The notes under the pieces were generated by a model. The model saw only the letters and a program-made list of their open reading frames with translations. It did not search any database and was not told the DNA's origin. 38,473 nucleotides of DNA. Source: Brevundimonas sp. Lineage in GTDB: Bacteria; Pseudomonadota; Alphaproteobacteria; Caulobacterales; Caulobacteraceae. Below, piece by piece: positions 7,003 through 18,254 of the stretch. Every line of letters starts with the position of its first letter. The stretch's first letter is position 1. The stretch covers positions 1 through 38,473 of the forward strand of contig NZ_JACESB010000025.1 in NCBI RefSeq assembly GCF_013912005.1, read 5' to 3'. The position numbers and the translations under genes were made by a program.

Positions 7003-8346
7003 ATGCAAGTCGTCGAAAAGTCCTCCGAAGGCCTGAGCCGCGTGATCGCGGTGACCATCCCCGCCGCCGAGCTGAACGCGAAGCTGGACGCCCGCCTGAA
7101 GGAAGTGGCGCCGCAGATGAAGCTGAAGGGCTTCCGTCCGGGCAAGGTGCCGGTGGCGCACGTGAAGAAGACCTTCGGCCGCGACCTGATGGGCGAGATC
7201 GTCAACACCGCCCTGAACGAGACCAGCCAGAAGGCGCTGGACGAGGCCAAGGTGCGGCCGGCCGCCCCGGCCGAGATGAAGCTGACCTCGGACATGGACA
7301 AGGTCCTGACCGGCGGCGAGGACCTCGCCTACGAGATGGAGCTCGAGGTGATGCCGGACTTCACCCCGGTGGATCCGAAGACGCTGAAGCTGAACCGCCC
7401 GACCTACGAGGCCTCGGACGAGGACCTGGACGAGGCGCTGAAGGAACTGGCCGGACAGGCCAAGACCTACGAGGACAAGAAGGGCAAGACGGTCAAGGCC
7501 GCCGACGGCGACCAGCTGACCATCGACTTCGTCGGCAAGATCGACGGCGAGGCCTTCGAGGGCGGCTCGGCCACCGACGCCGACCTGGTGATCGGCTCCA
7601 ACCGCTTCATCCCCGGCTTCGAGGAGCAGCTGAAGGGCGCCAAGGTCGGCGAGGAGAAGACCATCGAGGTCACCTTCCCCGAGGACTACCAGGCGAAGCA
7701 CCTCGCCGGTAAGGCCGCGACCTTCGACGTCACCGTCAAGGCCATCAAGGCCGAGGCCGAGACCAAGGTCGACGACGACTTCGCCCAGCGCATCGGCATC
7801 GAGTCGCTGGACAAGCTGAAGGAGCTGCTGCGGCAGAACCTGAACCAGCAGTACGCCGGCGCCGCCCGCTTCAAGCTGAAGCGCGCCCTGCTGGACGAGC
7901 TGGACAAGGCCCACGACTTCCCGCTGCCGCCGAAGATGGTCGAGGCCGAGTTCGACGGCATCTGGCAGCAGGTGCAGGCCGACAAGGACGCCGGCCGCCT
8001 GCCGCCCGAGGACGCCAAGAAGTCCGAGAAGAAGCTCAAGGAAGAGTACCGCAAGATCGCCGAGCGCCGCGTGCGCCTCGGGCTCGTGCTGGCCGAGATC
8101 GGCCGCGCCAACAACGTGCAGGTCACCGACCAGGAGCTGAACAACGCCATCATGAACGAGGCCCGCAACTATCCGGGCCAGGAACGCCAGGTGCTGGACT
8201 TCTACCGCCAGAACCCCAACGCCGCCGCCCAGATGCGCGCGCCGATCTACGAGGAGAAGGTCTGCGACCTGATCTTCAACACCGCCGAGGTGACGGACGC
8301 GCCGATCACCAAGGAAGAGCTGCTGAAGGAAGACGACGAGGCCTGA
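7003..8346 (+). CDS. tig: Trigger factor (ribosome-associated chaperone / peptidyl-prolyl isomerase)
   Basis: Protein of 447 residues that binds ribosomal protein L23 at the exit tunnel and shelters nascent chains. The N-terminal ribosome-binding domain has the signature GFRPGKVP at about residues 43-50. The FKBP-type isomerase domain (about 155-245) includes [20 protein letters not shown] and [13 protein letters not shown]. The C-terminal helical chaperone domain is rich in Lys and Glu. The length is normal. The start ([17 protein letters not shown]) matches the family; upstream in-frame sequence is GC-rich leader. It opens the proteostasis cluster tig-clpP-clpX-lon, as in many alphaproteobacteria, and has its own terminator. 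Confidence 0.97.
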   Translation: MQVVEKSSEGLSRVIAVTIPAAELNAKLDARLKEVAPQMKLKGFRPGKVPVAHVKKTFGRDLMGEIVNTALNETSQKALDEAKVRPAAPAEMKLTSDMDKVLTGGEDLAYEMELEVMPDFTPVDPKTLKLNRPTYEASDEDLDEALKELAGQAKTYEDKKGKTVKAADGDQLTIDFVGKIDGEAFEGGSATDADLVIGSNRFIPGFEEQLKGAKVGEEKTIEVTFPEDYQAKHLAGKAATFDVTVKAIKAEAETKVDDDFAQRIGIESLDKLKELLRQNLNQQYAGAARFKLKRALLDELDKAHDFPLPPKMVEAEFDGIWQQVQADKDAGRLPPEDAKKSEKKLKEEYRKIAERRVRLGLVLAEIGRANNVQVTDQELNNAIMNEARNYPGQERQVLDFYRQNPNAAAQMRAPIYEEKVCDLIFNTAEVTDAPITKEELLKEDDEA

Positions 8347-8370
8347 TCCACGCCGTCCGTCTGTGACAAG

Positions 8371-8401
8371 GGCCCGCCGGCTGCGCCGCGCGGGCCTTTT
8401 T
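8371..8401 (+). terminator. Intrinsic terminator after tig
   Basis: Stem GGCCCGC (8371-8377) with GCGGGCC (8390-8396), loop of 12 bases that can pair further, followed by TTTTT. It begins 24 bases after the tig stop. Confidence 0.8.
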
Positions 8402-8495
8402 GTCGACCGCGACCGGTCCGGCGCGCCTCTTCGCTGCGGGGGGACTGGCGCGAAGCCCCGAGAGGGCGCAATCGTGCGCGACGGGGAGGATTTCG

Positions 8496-9410
8496 ATGAG
8501 CATGATTGCAGCAGTTCTGGCGGCCGCGCTGGCGGCCTCGGCGCCGCAGGATCCGCCGGGAGGCGTCGTCGCCGCCCCGCAGGAGGCGGCGACGGAACTG
8601 GACGCGATCACGGTTCGCGGCCGCCTCGAAGACAGATCGCGCGCCTTCGTCGAGGAAGTCAGCCGCGCGCCGGGCCGCCGCCCGCTGGCCCGCTGGAACA
8701 GCCCGATCTGCGCCGGCGTGATGAACATGCAGGCCGACTCCGCCCAGTTCCTGATCGATCGTATCGCGACGGTGGCTGCCGTCCTCGGCGTGGAGTCCGG
8801 CGAGCCCGGCTGCGATCCCAATCTGATGATCCTCATGGCCCGCTCGGAAAACGCCACCGAGGTGATGCGCGAGGCGGTGCGGGAGAGGGTTCTCGCCTTC
8901 AGTCCGTCGCGGAACGGCACCGACCTGGGGCGGGAAAAACTCGACGAATTCGTCAACTCCGACGCGCCGGTCCGCTGGTGGCACATAGCCCTGCCGGTGA
9001 GCGCCGAAACCGGAGCGCCGGCGATCGCGCTGGACGGCGAGGATCCGCCCGACGTGGTCTCGCCGGGCATCTCGCGCCTGCATCCCCCGATCCGCAACGA
9101 CCTGGTCCGCGTCTTCGTCGTCATCGACGCGGACAGGGTGGCGGGCGTCTCTCTCGCGGCCCTGTCCAACTACGTCGCCATGGTGGCGCTCGCCCAGGTC
9201 GACCCCGAAACGGACATGAGCGAGTCCGACACCATTCTCAACCTGTTCAATCCCTCCCGCCCCGGCGGAGGGCGCATGACCGACTGGGACGCGGCCTTCC
9301 TGCTGGCCCTTTACGATGGCCGTTCGAACCCGGTCGGACGGGCCGCGCAGCAGCGGGAACTGGCCCGCGACATGGTGTCCGAGCTGACCGGATCCGGCCG
9401 CGGCGGATAG
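8496..9410 (+). CDS. Exported protein of unknown function
   Basis: Protein of 304 residues that I cannot assign to a family. It begins with a short hydrophobic signal-like segment (MSMIAAVLAAALAASA), then a Pro/Ala-rich stretch. The body opens with ITVRGRLEDRSRAFVEEV and RPLARWNSPICAGVMNM. Two cysteines (SPIC, EPGC) about 44 residues apart could form a periplasmic disulfide. The chosen ATG 8496 has GGGGAGGA 5 bases upstream and removes an unlikely leader. It lies between the tig terminator and clpP on the same strand and has no visible active-site motif. Proteins of this general look occur in Caulobacterales and sphingomonads, but I would not name a function. Confidence 0.75.
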   Translation: MSMIAAVLAAALAASAPQDPPGGVVAAPQEAATELDAITVRGRLEDRSRAFVEEVSRAPGRRPLARWNSPICAGVMNMQADSAQFLIDRIATVAAVLGVESGEPGCDPNLMILMARSENATEVMREAVRERVLAFSPSRNGTDLGREKLDEFVNSDAPVRWWHIALPVSAETGAPAIALDGEDPPDVVSPGISRLHPPIRNDLVRVFVVIDADRVAGVSLAALSNYVAMVALAQVDPETDMSESDTILNLFNPSRPGGGRMTDWDAAFLLALYDGRSNPVGRAAQQRELARDMVSELTGSGRGG

Positions 9411-9512
9411 AGCCGGAGGCCGGGCGTCTTGCGCCGACGCCCCGCCGGGGCGATATCCCGAAAGAGGCTGACGACCGCCGAGTCGCGCCCATAGCATCCC
9501 GAGAAGGCCTGA

Positions 9513-10160
9513 ATGCGCGATCCGATCGAACTGATGAACATGAACCTCGTCCCCATGGTGGTGGAGCAGTCCAGCCGGGGCGAGCGGGCCTTCGACATCT
9601 TCTCGCGCCTGCTGCGCGAGCGGATCATCTTCCTGACCGGGCCCTTCGAGGACGGCATGGCCTCGCTGATCTGCGCCCAGCTGCTGTTCCTCGAGTCGGA
9701 GAACCCGAAGAAGGAAATCAGCATGTACATCAACAGCCCGGGCGGACAGGTCCACTCGGCGCTCGCGATCTACGACACCATGCAATACATCCGCTCGCCG
9801 GTGTCGACGGTGTGCATGGGCATGGCCGCCTCGGCCGGCTCGCTGATCCTCACCGCCGGCGCCGCCGGCCAGCGCGTCGCCCTGCCGAACGCGCGGATCA
9901 TGGTGCACCAGCCCTCGGGCGGCTTCCGCGGCCAGGCCTCGGACATCGAGCGTCACGCCGAGGACATCCGCTACACCAAGCGCCGGCTGAACGAGATCTA
10001 CGTCCACCACACCGGCCGCACCTACGAGGAGGTCGAGCGCACCCTCGACCGCGACCACTTCATGAACGCCGAGGAGGCCAAGGCCTGGGGCATCGTCGAC
10101 CACGTCTACGACCGTCGCGAGCAGGCGGACTCGGACGGGGTGAAGACTCCCGGCTCCTGA
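9513..10160 (+). CDS. clpP: ATP-dependent Clp protease proteolytic subunit
   Basis: Serine protease of 215 residues that forms the two-ring tetradecamer working with ClpX and ClpA. The catalytic triad is visible: S107 in GMAASAGS, H132 in MVHQPSGG and D181 in LDRDHF. The N-terminus ([19 protein letters not shown]) includes the usual short propeptide and the start of the axial loops. IYINSP-type sequence ([12 protein letters not shown]) is present. GAGAAGG lies 5 bases before the ATG. In Caulobacter ClpXP is needed to degrade CtrA and other cell-cycle regulators; the same role here is inferred from family and clade. It is separated from clpX by a small unknown gene and cicA. Confidence 0.97.
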   Translation: MRDPIELMNMNLVPMVVEQSSRGERAFDIFSRLLRERIIFLTGPFEDGMASLICAQLLFLESENPKKEISMYINSPGGQVHSALAIYDTMQYIRSPVSTVCMGMAASAGSLILTAGAAGQRVALPNARIMVHQPSGGFRGQASDIERHAEDIRYTKRRLNEIYVHHTGRTYEEVERTLDRDHFMNAEEAKAWGIVDHVYDRREQADSDGVKTPGS

Positions 10161-10182
10161 GCCGGCCCGGAGCTTGAACCGC

Positions 10183-10215
10183 GGAAAAGGCGCGCCCCGG
10201 GGGCGCGCCTTTTCC
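10183..10215. terminator. Symmetric terminator hairpin after clpP
   Basis: Perfect 15-bp inverted repeat (GGAAAAGGCGCGCCC / GGGCGCGCCTTTTCC) with a 3-base loop. The A-run on one side and T-run on the other make it usable in both directions. It ends 20 bases before the next ATG, so that gene must have a promoter overlapping the hairpin or depend on read-through. Confidence 0.8.
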
Positions 10216-10235
10216 TGTTGTGCTATCAGGCGGCG

Positions 10236-10553
10236 ATGCAGACGCGAGACACCCGCGGAACCGTCGAGGTCGACGGCGACGTCTATCACTGGGAGCTTCG
10301 CCGCCAGCCGCGGCCGACCTCGGGCGGCCGGTGGGAGGGCATCGCCGTCACGCTGCGGCTGCAGGACTTCAGGCGCGAGGCCGTGGTCCAGTTTCCGCCG
10401 CCGCTCCGGCCCAACGGGCGTCCGGACGTCGAGAAGCAGTTCGTCAACGTGGAGCACGTGCGCAACGCCGTGGCGGCGGTGATCGAGGCCGGCTGGAATC
10501 CGACCTCCCGCGGCAAGCCGGTCGCCTTCGACGTCGACGCCGAGGGGCGCTGA
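10236..10553 (+). CDS. Small conserved protein of unknown function
   Basis: Protein of 105 residues, basic, with no signal peptide or membrane helix. The sequence alternates short beta-like segments: RGTVEVDGDVYHWELRR, GIAVTLRLQDFRREAVVQFP, then a helix-like FVNVEHVRNAVAAVIEAGW and a C-terminal strand KPVAFDVD. It resembles small conserved alphaproteobacterial proteins of unknown function known only from genomes. ATG 10236 (MQTRDTRG) is preferred to an upstream ATG at 10218 that lies almost inside the clpP terminator. It converges on cicA with 3 bases between the stops. I do not propose a function. Confidence 0.72.
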   Translation: MQTRDTRGTVEVDGDVYHWELRRQPRPTSGGRWEGIAVTLRLQDFRREAVVQFPPPLRPNGRPDVEKQFVNVEHVRNAVAAVIEAGWNPTSRGKPVAFDVDAEGR

Positions 10554-10556
10554 GAG

Positions 10557-11204
10557 CTACGGCCGGCCGGTGAAGACCCGGAAGCCGGGCTGGTCCGCGA
10601 TCGCCAGCATCTCCGTGTCGCCCGACGTGTCCCCGTAGGCCGCCGCCAGCCGCACATCGTCGCCATAGGCCGCGCACAGACGCCGCACCTTCTCCTCGCC
10701 GCGACAATTGGGCCCGGCGAAGGCGCCGGTGACGCGGTCGTCGGCGTCGAACACCAGCGGCGTGCCGAGCAGGGCCTCGGCCCCCAGGCGACGCGCGAAG
10801 GGGGCGACGGTGGTCTCCGGGCTGGCGGTCACGATCACGCGATGGGCGCCGCGCGCGCCCCAGTCGTTCCAGACCGCCAGGGCGTCGGGGCGCATGAAGC
10901 GATCCCAGACACGGTCGGCGAAGCGCTCGGCCTCCGCCTCCAGGTCCCGGCGGGCCGCGCCGCCGAGAAACTCCCGCGCCGCCGCCGCCTTGATCCGTCC
11001 GCGGTCGCGGTCGCGGGCGTAGCCCGCCACCGCCGGGGCCAGCTTCACCAGGCCGAGCGCCCAGCCGCCGCGGCCGGCGCGCCAGCGCAGGAATTCGGTG
11101 AAGCTGTCACGGATCGTCAGGGTGCCGTCAAAATCGAACGCGACGATGGCCTGATCCTTGCGAGGGGACTGGCCGACGGGGGCGCGGCTTCCCATGTCAG
11201 ACAT
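10557..11204 (-). CDS. cicA: HAD-superfamily phosphatase, CicA-like
   Basis: HAD-IB phosphotransferase of 215 residues related to phosphoserine phosphatase. Motif I is FDFDGTLT with nucleophile D24 and acid/base D26. Motif II is VTASPE, and motif III is GDTSGDTEML, giving the Mg-binding acidic pair. In Caulobacter a gene of this type, cicA, lies between clpP and clpX and its dosage affects cell shape and growth. The same position here supports the name. The substrate is unknown; family relatives act on phosphoserine, phospholipid head groups or other small phosphates. Starts at 11204 (MSDMGSR) or 11195 (MGSR) are both possible; no strong ribosome-binding site separates them. Confidence 0.85.
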   Translation of the reverse strand: MSDMGSRAPVGQSPRKDQAIVAFDFDGTLTIRDSFTEFLRWRAGRGGWALGLVKLAPAVAGYARDRDRGRIKAAAAREFLGGAARRDLEAEAERFADRVWDRFMRPDALAVWNDWGARGAHRVIVTASPETTVAPFARRLGAEALLGTPLVFDADDRVTGAFAGPNCRGEEKVRRLCAAYGDDVRLAAAYGDTSGDTEMLAIADQPGFRVFTGRP

Positions 11205-11394
11205 TCGCCGCGATCCCCATCAACAGTGAACGCTCCGATTCCGTCTTCGACCACGCTTCGGCGGGGTTGTGGCGGCGGCGGGGATGGGTGATTGTCAATT
11301 TTTGAAGACCTTCGCGCCCAATGTTCGGGAATCAAACGCGGAGGAAGCGCGTTCGGCCCCATATCGGATCGAACGTCGAGAGTGAGAAGGGTCT

Positions 11395-12669
11395 ATGACC
11401 AAGGCAGCCGGCACCGACGCTAAAAGCACGCTCTACTGCTCGTTCTGCGGGAAGAGCCAGCACGAGGTGCGCAAGCTCATCGCCGGACCGACCGTGTTCA
11501 TCTGCGATGAATGCGTCGAACTGTGCATGGACATCATCCGCGAGGAGCACAAGATCAGCTTCTCCAAGGCGAAGGACGGCGTGCCGTCGCCGAAGGAGAT
11601 CCGAGAGGTCCTCGACGACTATGTGATCGGCCAGAGCCACGCCAAGAAGGTGCTGAGCGTCGCCGTCCACAACCACTACAAGCGCCTGAACCACGCGACG
11701 AAGAACAACGACGTCGAGCTGGCCAAGTCGAACATCATGCTGATCGGGCCGACCGGCTCGGGCAAGACGCTGCTGGCCCAGACGCTGGCGCGGATCATCG
11801 ACGTGCCCTTCACCATGGCCGACGCCACGACGCTGACCGAGGCCGGTTACGTCGGGGAAGACGTCGAGAACATCATCCTGAAGCTGCTCCAGGCCTCGGA
11901 CTACAACGTCGAGCGGGCCCAGCGCGGCATCGTCTACATCGACGAGATCGACAAGATCTCGCGCAAGTCCGACAACCCCTCGATCACCCGCGACGTCTCG
12001 GGCGAGGGCGTGCAGCAGGCCCTGCTGAAGATCATGGAAGGCACCGTCGCCTCCGTGCCCCCGCAGGGCGGCCGCAAGCACCCGCAGCAGGAGTTCCTGC
12101 AGGTCGACACCGCCAACATCCTGTTCATCGTCGGCGGCGCCTTCGCCGGCCTCGAGAAGGTCATCGCCGCCCGCGGCGACAGCGTCTCGATCGGCTTCGG
12201 GGCCAAGGTCAAGGAAGTCGACGAGCGCCGCACCGGCGACATCCTCAAGGAGGTCGAGCCGGACGACCTGATGCGCTTCGGCCTGATCCCGGAGTTCATC
12301 GGCCGACTGCCGGTGCTGGCCACGCTGGAGGACCTCGACGAGGAAGCCCTGGTCAAGATCCTGACCGAGCCCAAGAACGCCCTGGTCAAGCAGTACAAGC
12401 GGCTGTTCGAGATGGAGAACGTCGAGCTGACGTTCACCGACGACGCCCTGTCGGCGGTGGCCCGCAAGGCCATCACCCGCAAGACCGGCGCCCGCGGCCT
12501 GCGCTCGATCCTCGAGGGCATCCTGCTGGAGACCATGTTCGAACTGCCGACCTTCGAGGGCGTCGAGGAGGTGGTGGTCAACGCCGAGGTCATCGAGGGC
12601 AAGGCCCAGCCGCTGCTGATCTACGCCGAAACCAAGGGCAAGAAGGCCGCGCCCGACAGCGCCGCCTGA
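11395..12669 (+). CDS. clpX: ATP-dependent Clp protease ATP-binding subunit ClpX
   Basis: Hexameric AAA+ unfoldase of 424 residues that feeds substrates to ClpP. The N-terminal zinc-binding domain has C15, C18, C37 and C40 (CSFCGKS ... CDECVELC). Walker A is GPTGSGKT at 118-125, Walker B is IVYIDEID, and the ClpP-docking loop appears as the family IGF-type motif (SIGFGAKV). Sensor 2 is in KTGARGLRS. The start is set by AGAAGGG 5 bases upstream and the match to the family N-terminus. A terminator follows within 25 bases. The 190-base gap to cicA holds its promoter, but I see no confident hexamers there. Confidence 0.97.
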   Translation: MTKAAGTDAKSTLYCSFCGKSQHEVRKLIAGPTVFICDECVELCMDIIREEHKISFSKAKDGVPSPKEIREVLDDYVIGQSHAKKVLSVAVHNHYKRLNHATKNNDVELAKSNIMLIGPTGSGKTLLAQTLARIIDVPFTMADATTLTEAGYVGEDVENIILKLLQASDYNVERAQRGIVYIDEIDKISRKSDNPSITRDVSGEGVQQALLKIMEGTVASVPPQGGRKHPQQEFLQVDTANILFIVGGAFAGLEKVIAARGDSVSIGFGAKVKEVDERRTGDILKEVEPDDLMRFGLIPEFIGRLPVLATLEDLDEEALVKILTEPKNALVKQYKRLFEMENVELTFTDDALSAVARKAITRKTGARGLRSILEGILLETMFELPTFEGVEEVVVNAEVIEGKAQPLLIYAETKGKKAAPDSAA

Positions 12670-12690
12670 TCCGGCCCGGGAACGACAGGG

Positions 12691-12720
12691 AAGGGCGGTC
12701 CGGCGCGGGCCGCCCTTCTT
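12691..12720 (+). terminator. Intrinsic terminator after clpX
   Basis: Stem AAGGGCGG (12691-12698) with CCGCCCTT (12710-12717), 11-base loop, followed by CTT. It lies 22 bases after the clpX stop. The T-tract is short. Confidence 0.7.
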
Positions 12721-12883
12721 CGTGACCGCCGGGGCGTGGCGCGCCGGCCACAGCACGGCCGGGGCGGAATTCTCCCCGAAGCGGTGGGCCGCAATCCGGG
12801 CCGGGCGCGATCCGCCGATGCGGCGCACGATCCGTGCAGCCTGGCCGCCGCCCATTGGTCCCCAGTCGCGCAGGGCGGCCACG

Positions 12884-12913
12884 CTTGAACGCCGCAACCG
12901 CGCAACCACATAC
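12884..12913 (+). promoter_or_regulatory. Heat-shock (RpoH/sigma-32) promoter of lon
   Basis: CTTGAAC at 12884-12890, a 15-base spacer, then CCACATAC at 12906-12913. This compares with the sigma-32 consensus CTTGAAA-N13/15-CCCCATNT. It is about 107 bases upstream of the lon ATG. Lon is a classic heat-shock gene in proteobacteria, which supports the reading. Confidence 0.6.
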
Positions 12914-13019
12914 TCATTCAAAGGCCGTCGAAGACGGGCCGAGTCGAACCGGTCGGGCATTTCGCTCCGGCCGCCGGCCCGGCGGGTCCACGATCCACAA
13001 GGGCCCCGGAGTACGCATC

Positions 13020-15416
<2,397 letters not shown>

Positions 15417-15423
15417 CGAACGG

Positions 15424-15456
15424 AACCCCGCCGGGATCGCTCCCGGCGGGGTTTTC
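15424..15456 (+). terminator. Intrinsic terminator after lon
   Basis: Perfect 13-bp stem (AACCCCGCCGGGA / TCCCGGCGGGGTT) with a 4-base loop TCGC, then TTC. It begins 8 bases after the lon stop. Confidence 0.85.
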
Positions 15457-15550
15457 GCATCGGCCGGAGGCCGTCAGATCCGGTCGGATTGACAGGTCTG
15501 GGCGCCCCCCACAACCTGCCGCGGACGTGTAACGCGCTGTGGAGGCTGAC

Positions 15551-15967
15551 ATGTTGTTGATCCCCTCTCTGGCTGTGGCGCTCCTCGCCGGCGGGGCCCA
15601 GACGCCGCCGGGGGAAGCGGCGGCGCACATCTATTTCGAGCGCGGCTCGGACCGGCTGAATGTGGCGGGGCTGGAGATTGTGGAGGCGCTGGCGAGCTTG
15701 CCGGCCGCCAGCCGGGGGATGCTGATCGTGGAGGGCCACACCTCCACCATCGGCGAGGCTGCGGACAATCTCGCGCTGTCCCAGCGCCGCGCGAACGCGG
15801 TGCGCGACGCGCTCGTGGCCACGGGAATCCCGGCGGACCGGATCACCACCATGGCCTTCGGCGAAAGCGCACCGGTGCGCGCGGAGAAGGACATGCGTGA
15901 GCCGCTCAACGACCGGGTGCTGGTGGCCATCTCCGCACCGGAGTCCGCCGGGACGAGCGGCAAGTGA
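15551..15967 (+). CDS. OmpA-like domain periplasmic protein with altered peptidoglycan-binding site
   Basis: Protein of 138 residues: a short signal-like N-terminus (LLIPSLAVALLAGGAQ) without a lipobox cysteine, then one OmpA C-terminal-like domain. IYFERGSDRL is the first strand, and the core is VEGHTSTIGEAADNLALSQ followed by RRANAVRDAL. In OmpA domains the motif GHTD-x2-G ... LSx2RA provides the Asp and Arg that hold diaminopimelate of peptidoglycan. Here the Asp position is S65, while the Arg (R80) is kept. The C-terminus has NDRVLVAIS in place of the usual NRRVEI. ATG 15551 has GGAGG 5 bases upstream; the alternative start at 15539 does not. Binding to peptidoglycan may be weak or lost. 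Confidence 0.82.
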   Translation: MLLIPSLAVALLAGGAQTPPGEAAAHIYFERGSDRLNVAGLEIVEALASLPAASRGMLIVEGHTSTIGEAADNLALSQRRANAVRDALVATGIPADRITTMAFGESAPVRAEKDMREPLNDRVLVAISAPESAGTSGK

Positions 15968-16009
15968 CGGCTCCGGCTCCCCTCGGGAAAGCCGGAGCCG
16001 CCTTCAGCC

Positions 16010-16705
16010 TCAGCGGCTGTCGACCATCACCAGCTCGGCGTCGGCCTTCGCCGTGATCCTCACCGTCGCCTCGTCGACGATGGCGGCGGCGTCGCGCGCG
16101 TTCAGCGTCTCGCCGTTCACCTCGACCTCGCCGACGGCGGGCACCAGATAGGCGCGGCGGCCCGGCCCGAGGTCGTAGTCCAGGCTCTCGCCGGCCTTCA
16201 GCGTGGCCCCCAGCACCTTCGCGTCGGCGTTGATGGGCAGGGCCCCGTCGGCCGGGTCGCCCGAGGCCATCACCGTGAAACGGCCCGAGCGGTCGCTCTT
16301 CGGAAAGTCGCGCTGGCCCCACGCGGGCGGGGCGCCCGGCCGGTCGGTCTCGATCCAGATCTGGAACAGGGTGGTGGTCTCGTCCTCGAGGTTGAACTCG
16401 GCGTGGCGCACCCCCGTGCCGGCGCTCATCACCTGCACGTCTCCGGCGGCGGTGCGGCCGCGGTTGCCCATGGAGTCCTCGTGGGTGATCGCCCCGGTGC
16501 GGACGTAGGTGATGATCTCCATGTCGGCGTGCGGGTGGGGCGGGAAGCCCGACTTCGCCGCGATCTCGTCGTCGTTCCACACCCGCAGCCGGCCCCAGCC
16601 CATGCGGCGCGGGTCGTAGTAGCCGGCGAACGAGAAGTGGTGGCGGGCCTTGAGCCAGCCGTGGTCGGCGCCTCCGAGGCTGTCGAAGCGGCGTACGTCG
16701 ATCAT
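16010..16705 (-). CDS. Pirin-family protein (YhhW-like bicupin)
   Basis: Bicupin protein of 231 residues. The N-terminal cupin has a full pirin metal site: H57 and H59 in PPHPHADMEI, H101 and E103 in RHAEFN. Bacterial pirins such as YhhW show quercetin 2,3-dioxygenase activity in vitro; physiological roles vary. ATG 16705 has AAGGGAG about 8 bases upstream, which rules against a longer start at 16735. The 63-base gap to aroC, upstream on this strand, contains an AT-rich tract (16756-16776, TATATA and ACTAGT) that stands out in this GC-rich DNA and may hold the promoter. The substrate is unknown. Confidence 0.9.
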   Translation of the reverse strand: MIDVRRFDSLGGADHGWLKARHHFSFAGYYDPRRMGWGRLRVWNDDEIAAKSGFPPHPHADMEIITYVRTGAITHEDSMGNRGRTAAGDVQVMSAGTGVRHAEFNLEDETTTLFQIWIETDRPGAPPAWGQRDFPKSDRSGRFTVMASGDPADGALPINADAKVLGATLKAGESLDYDLGPGRRAYLVPAVGEVEVNGETLNARDAAAIVDEATVRITAKADAELVMVDSR

Positions 16706-16768
16706 GACGCGATACTCCCTTGCAGGGCGCGCCACGGGCGGCGCGCCGGTCAGGCGCTATATAGGTAA

Positions 16769-17875
16769 CTAGTACTGTTGCGGAAAGGGGGCGCCCGTCT
16801 GCGCCCGGTGCCTGAGCAGGGCGTCGGTCAGCACGCAGGCGGCCATGGCCTCCACCACCGGCACGCCGCGCAGGGCCACGCACGGGTCGTGCCGCCCCTT
16901 GGTGCGCAGCTCGGTCTCCTCGCCGTCGCGGGTGATGCTCCGCCGGGGCGTCAGGATGGAGGAGGTCGGCTTGAAGGCCACCCGGGCGGTGACCGGCTGG
17001 CCAGTGGAGAGGCCGCCCAGCACGCCGCCGGCGTGGTTGGACAGGAAGACCGGCCGGCCGTCCTCGCCCAGCTGCATCTCGTCGGCGTTGTCCTCGCCCG
17101 ACAGCTCGGCCGCGCCGAAGCCCGCCCCGATCTCGACGCCCTTGACCGCGTTGATCGACATCAGGGCGGCGGCCAGTTCGGCGTCCAGCTTGCCGTAGAG
17201 CGGCGCGCCCCAGCCGGGCGGGACGCCGGTGGCCTCCAGCGCGACCACCGCGCCGATGGAGGAGCCGGCCTTGCGCACCTCGTCCAGGTACGCCTCCCAC
17301 GCGGGGACCACCTCCGCCGAGGCGGCGAACAGCGGGTTTTCGTACACGGCGTCGAAATCGACCGCCCCGGGCGGGATGCGATGCGGGCCGATCTGAACCC
17401 CCCCGGCGCGGATGCGGACCGCCTCGCCCAGCACCTTGCGGGCGATCGCCCCCGCCGCCACCCGCGCCGCCGTCTCGCGCGCCGAGCTGCGCCCGCCGCC
17501 GCGCGGATCGCGGACGCCGTACTTGGCCTGGTAGGTGTAGTCGGCGTGGCCGGGGCGGAAGGCGCGGGCGATCTCGCCATAGTCCTTCGAGCGGGCGTCC
17601 TCGTTCTCGATCAGGATCGAGATCGGCGTCCCCGTCGTCACCGGCCCGGCGCCGTCGTCGTACGTGCCCGACAGGATCCTGGCCGTGTCGCTCTCCCTGC
17701 GCTGGGTGACGAAGCGGCTGCCGCCGGGCTTCCTCCGGTCCAGCCACGGCTGCAGGTCGGCCTCGCTCAGCGGAATCCCCGGCGGGCAGCCGTCGACCAC
17801 GCAGCCGATCGCCGGCCCGTGGCTCTCACCCCAGGTGGTCACGCGGAACAGATGGCCGAAGGTGTTGTGGGACAT
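16769..17875 (-). CDS. aroC: Chorismate synthase
   Basis: Enzyme of 368 residues for the last shikimate step, making chorismate from EPSP with reduced FMN. The three family signatures are present: [18 protein letters not shown] near the N-terminus, the [18 protein letters not shown] segment, and the C-terminal [18 protein letters not shown]. The Arg/His residues that bind the substrate phosphate ([13 protein letters not shown]) are kept. The length is normal. It starts 1 base after the vapC stop on the same strand, so it may receive some transcription from the vapBC promoter, which would be an odd control for a biosynthetic gene. Confidence 0.97.
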   Translation of the reverse strand: MSHNTFGHLFRVTTWGESHGPAIGCVVDGCPPGIPLSEADLQPWLDRRKPGGSRFVTQRRESDTARILSGTYDDGAGPVTTGTPISILIENEDARSKDYGEIARAFRPGHADYTYQAKYGVRDPRGGGRSSARETAARVAAGAIARKVLGEAVRIRAGGVQIGPHRIPPGAVDFDAVYENPLFAASAEVVPAWEAYLDEVRKAGSSIGAVVALEATGVPPGWGAPLYGKLDAELAAALMSINAVKGVEIGAGFGAAELSGEDNADEMQLGEDGRPVFLSNHAGGVLGGLSTGQPVTARVAFKPTSSILTPRRSITRDGEETELRTKGRHDPCVALRGVPVVEAMAACVLTDALLRHRAQTGAPFPQQY

Positions 17876-17876
17876 G

Positions 17877-18254
17877 TCAGTGGTGTAGCCGCGCGGCGCG
17901 GCCGTAGCGAGCCGCGGCTGCGTTCAGCCGGCGGTCGCGGGTCCAGAGATCCACATCTTCGCGCAACAGGACCGCGGCCAGAAGGTGCATGTCGACCCAG
18001 CTCAGACCCGCCCCGTAGTGCCCGCCAGTCTCGATGAGGCTCAACACTTCGCTGTCGCTCGCGGCGCCCACGCGATGCAGGGCGTCAAGCTCTGCCAGCG
18101 TGCGTCCTCGCTGCGGCAGGTTGCCCATCGCCAGCTCGCCGATGACGAAGGGGTGCATCCGAACGCGCTTCGCCCTCAGGCAGAGTTCGAGAAGGCCGTC
18201 GCCGACGCGGAAATGCTCGGCCCAGACCGAGGAGTCCACGAGGATCAGCCTCAT
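17877..18254 (-). CDS. vapC: VapC-type PIN-domain ribonuclease toxin
   Basis: PIN-domain protein of 125 residues. The acidic metal-binding set is complete: D7 in LVDSSVW, E40 in IGELAMG, D88 in WVDMHLL and D107 in TRDRRL. VapC toxins cut tRNA or rRNA when the antitoxin is lost. The context is typical: its ATG overlaps the end of vapB by 4 bases, so the two are translationally coupled. The subgroup with [11 protein letters not shown] and [12 protein letters not shown] is widespread in proteobacteria. The RNA target cannot be read from the sequence. Confidence 0.92.
   Translation of the reverse strand: MRLILVDSSVWAEHFRVGDGLLELCLRAKRVRMHPFVIGELAMGNLPQRGRTLAELDALHRVGAASDSEVLSLIETGGHYGAGLSWVDMHLLAAVLLREDVDLWTRDRRLNAAAARYGRAARLHH

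Larger units (their letters stand above)
12670..13019 (+). other. 350-base gap between clpX and lon
   Basis: No gene is visible. The gap holds the clpX terminator (12691-12720), about 160 bases of featureless GC-rich DNA, a heat-shock-type promoter (12884-12913) and the lon leader with GGAG at 13008-13011. Confidence 0.7.

Noticed and set aside
9428-9458. Possible heat-shock promoter before clpP (CTTG ... CGATATCC)
   Set aside because: The -35 is only CTTG, spacing is wide and the -10 departs from consensus, and the segment also forms a GC hairpin (GGGCGTC/GACGCCC).
15489-15494. Perfect TTGACA -35 box before the OmpA-like gene
   Set aside because: No acceptable -10 hexamer is found 16-18 bases downstream, so I do not call a promoter.
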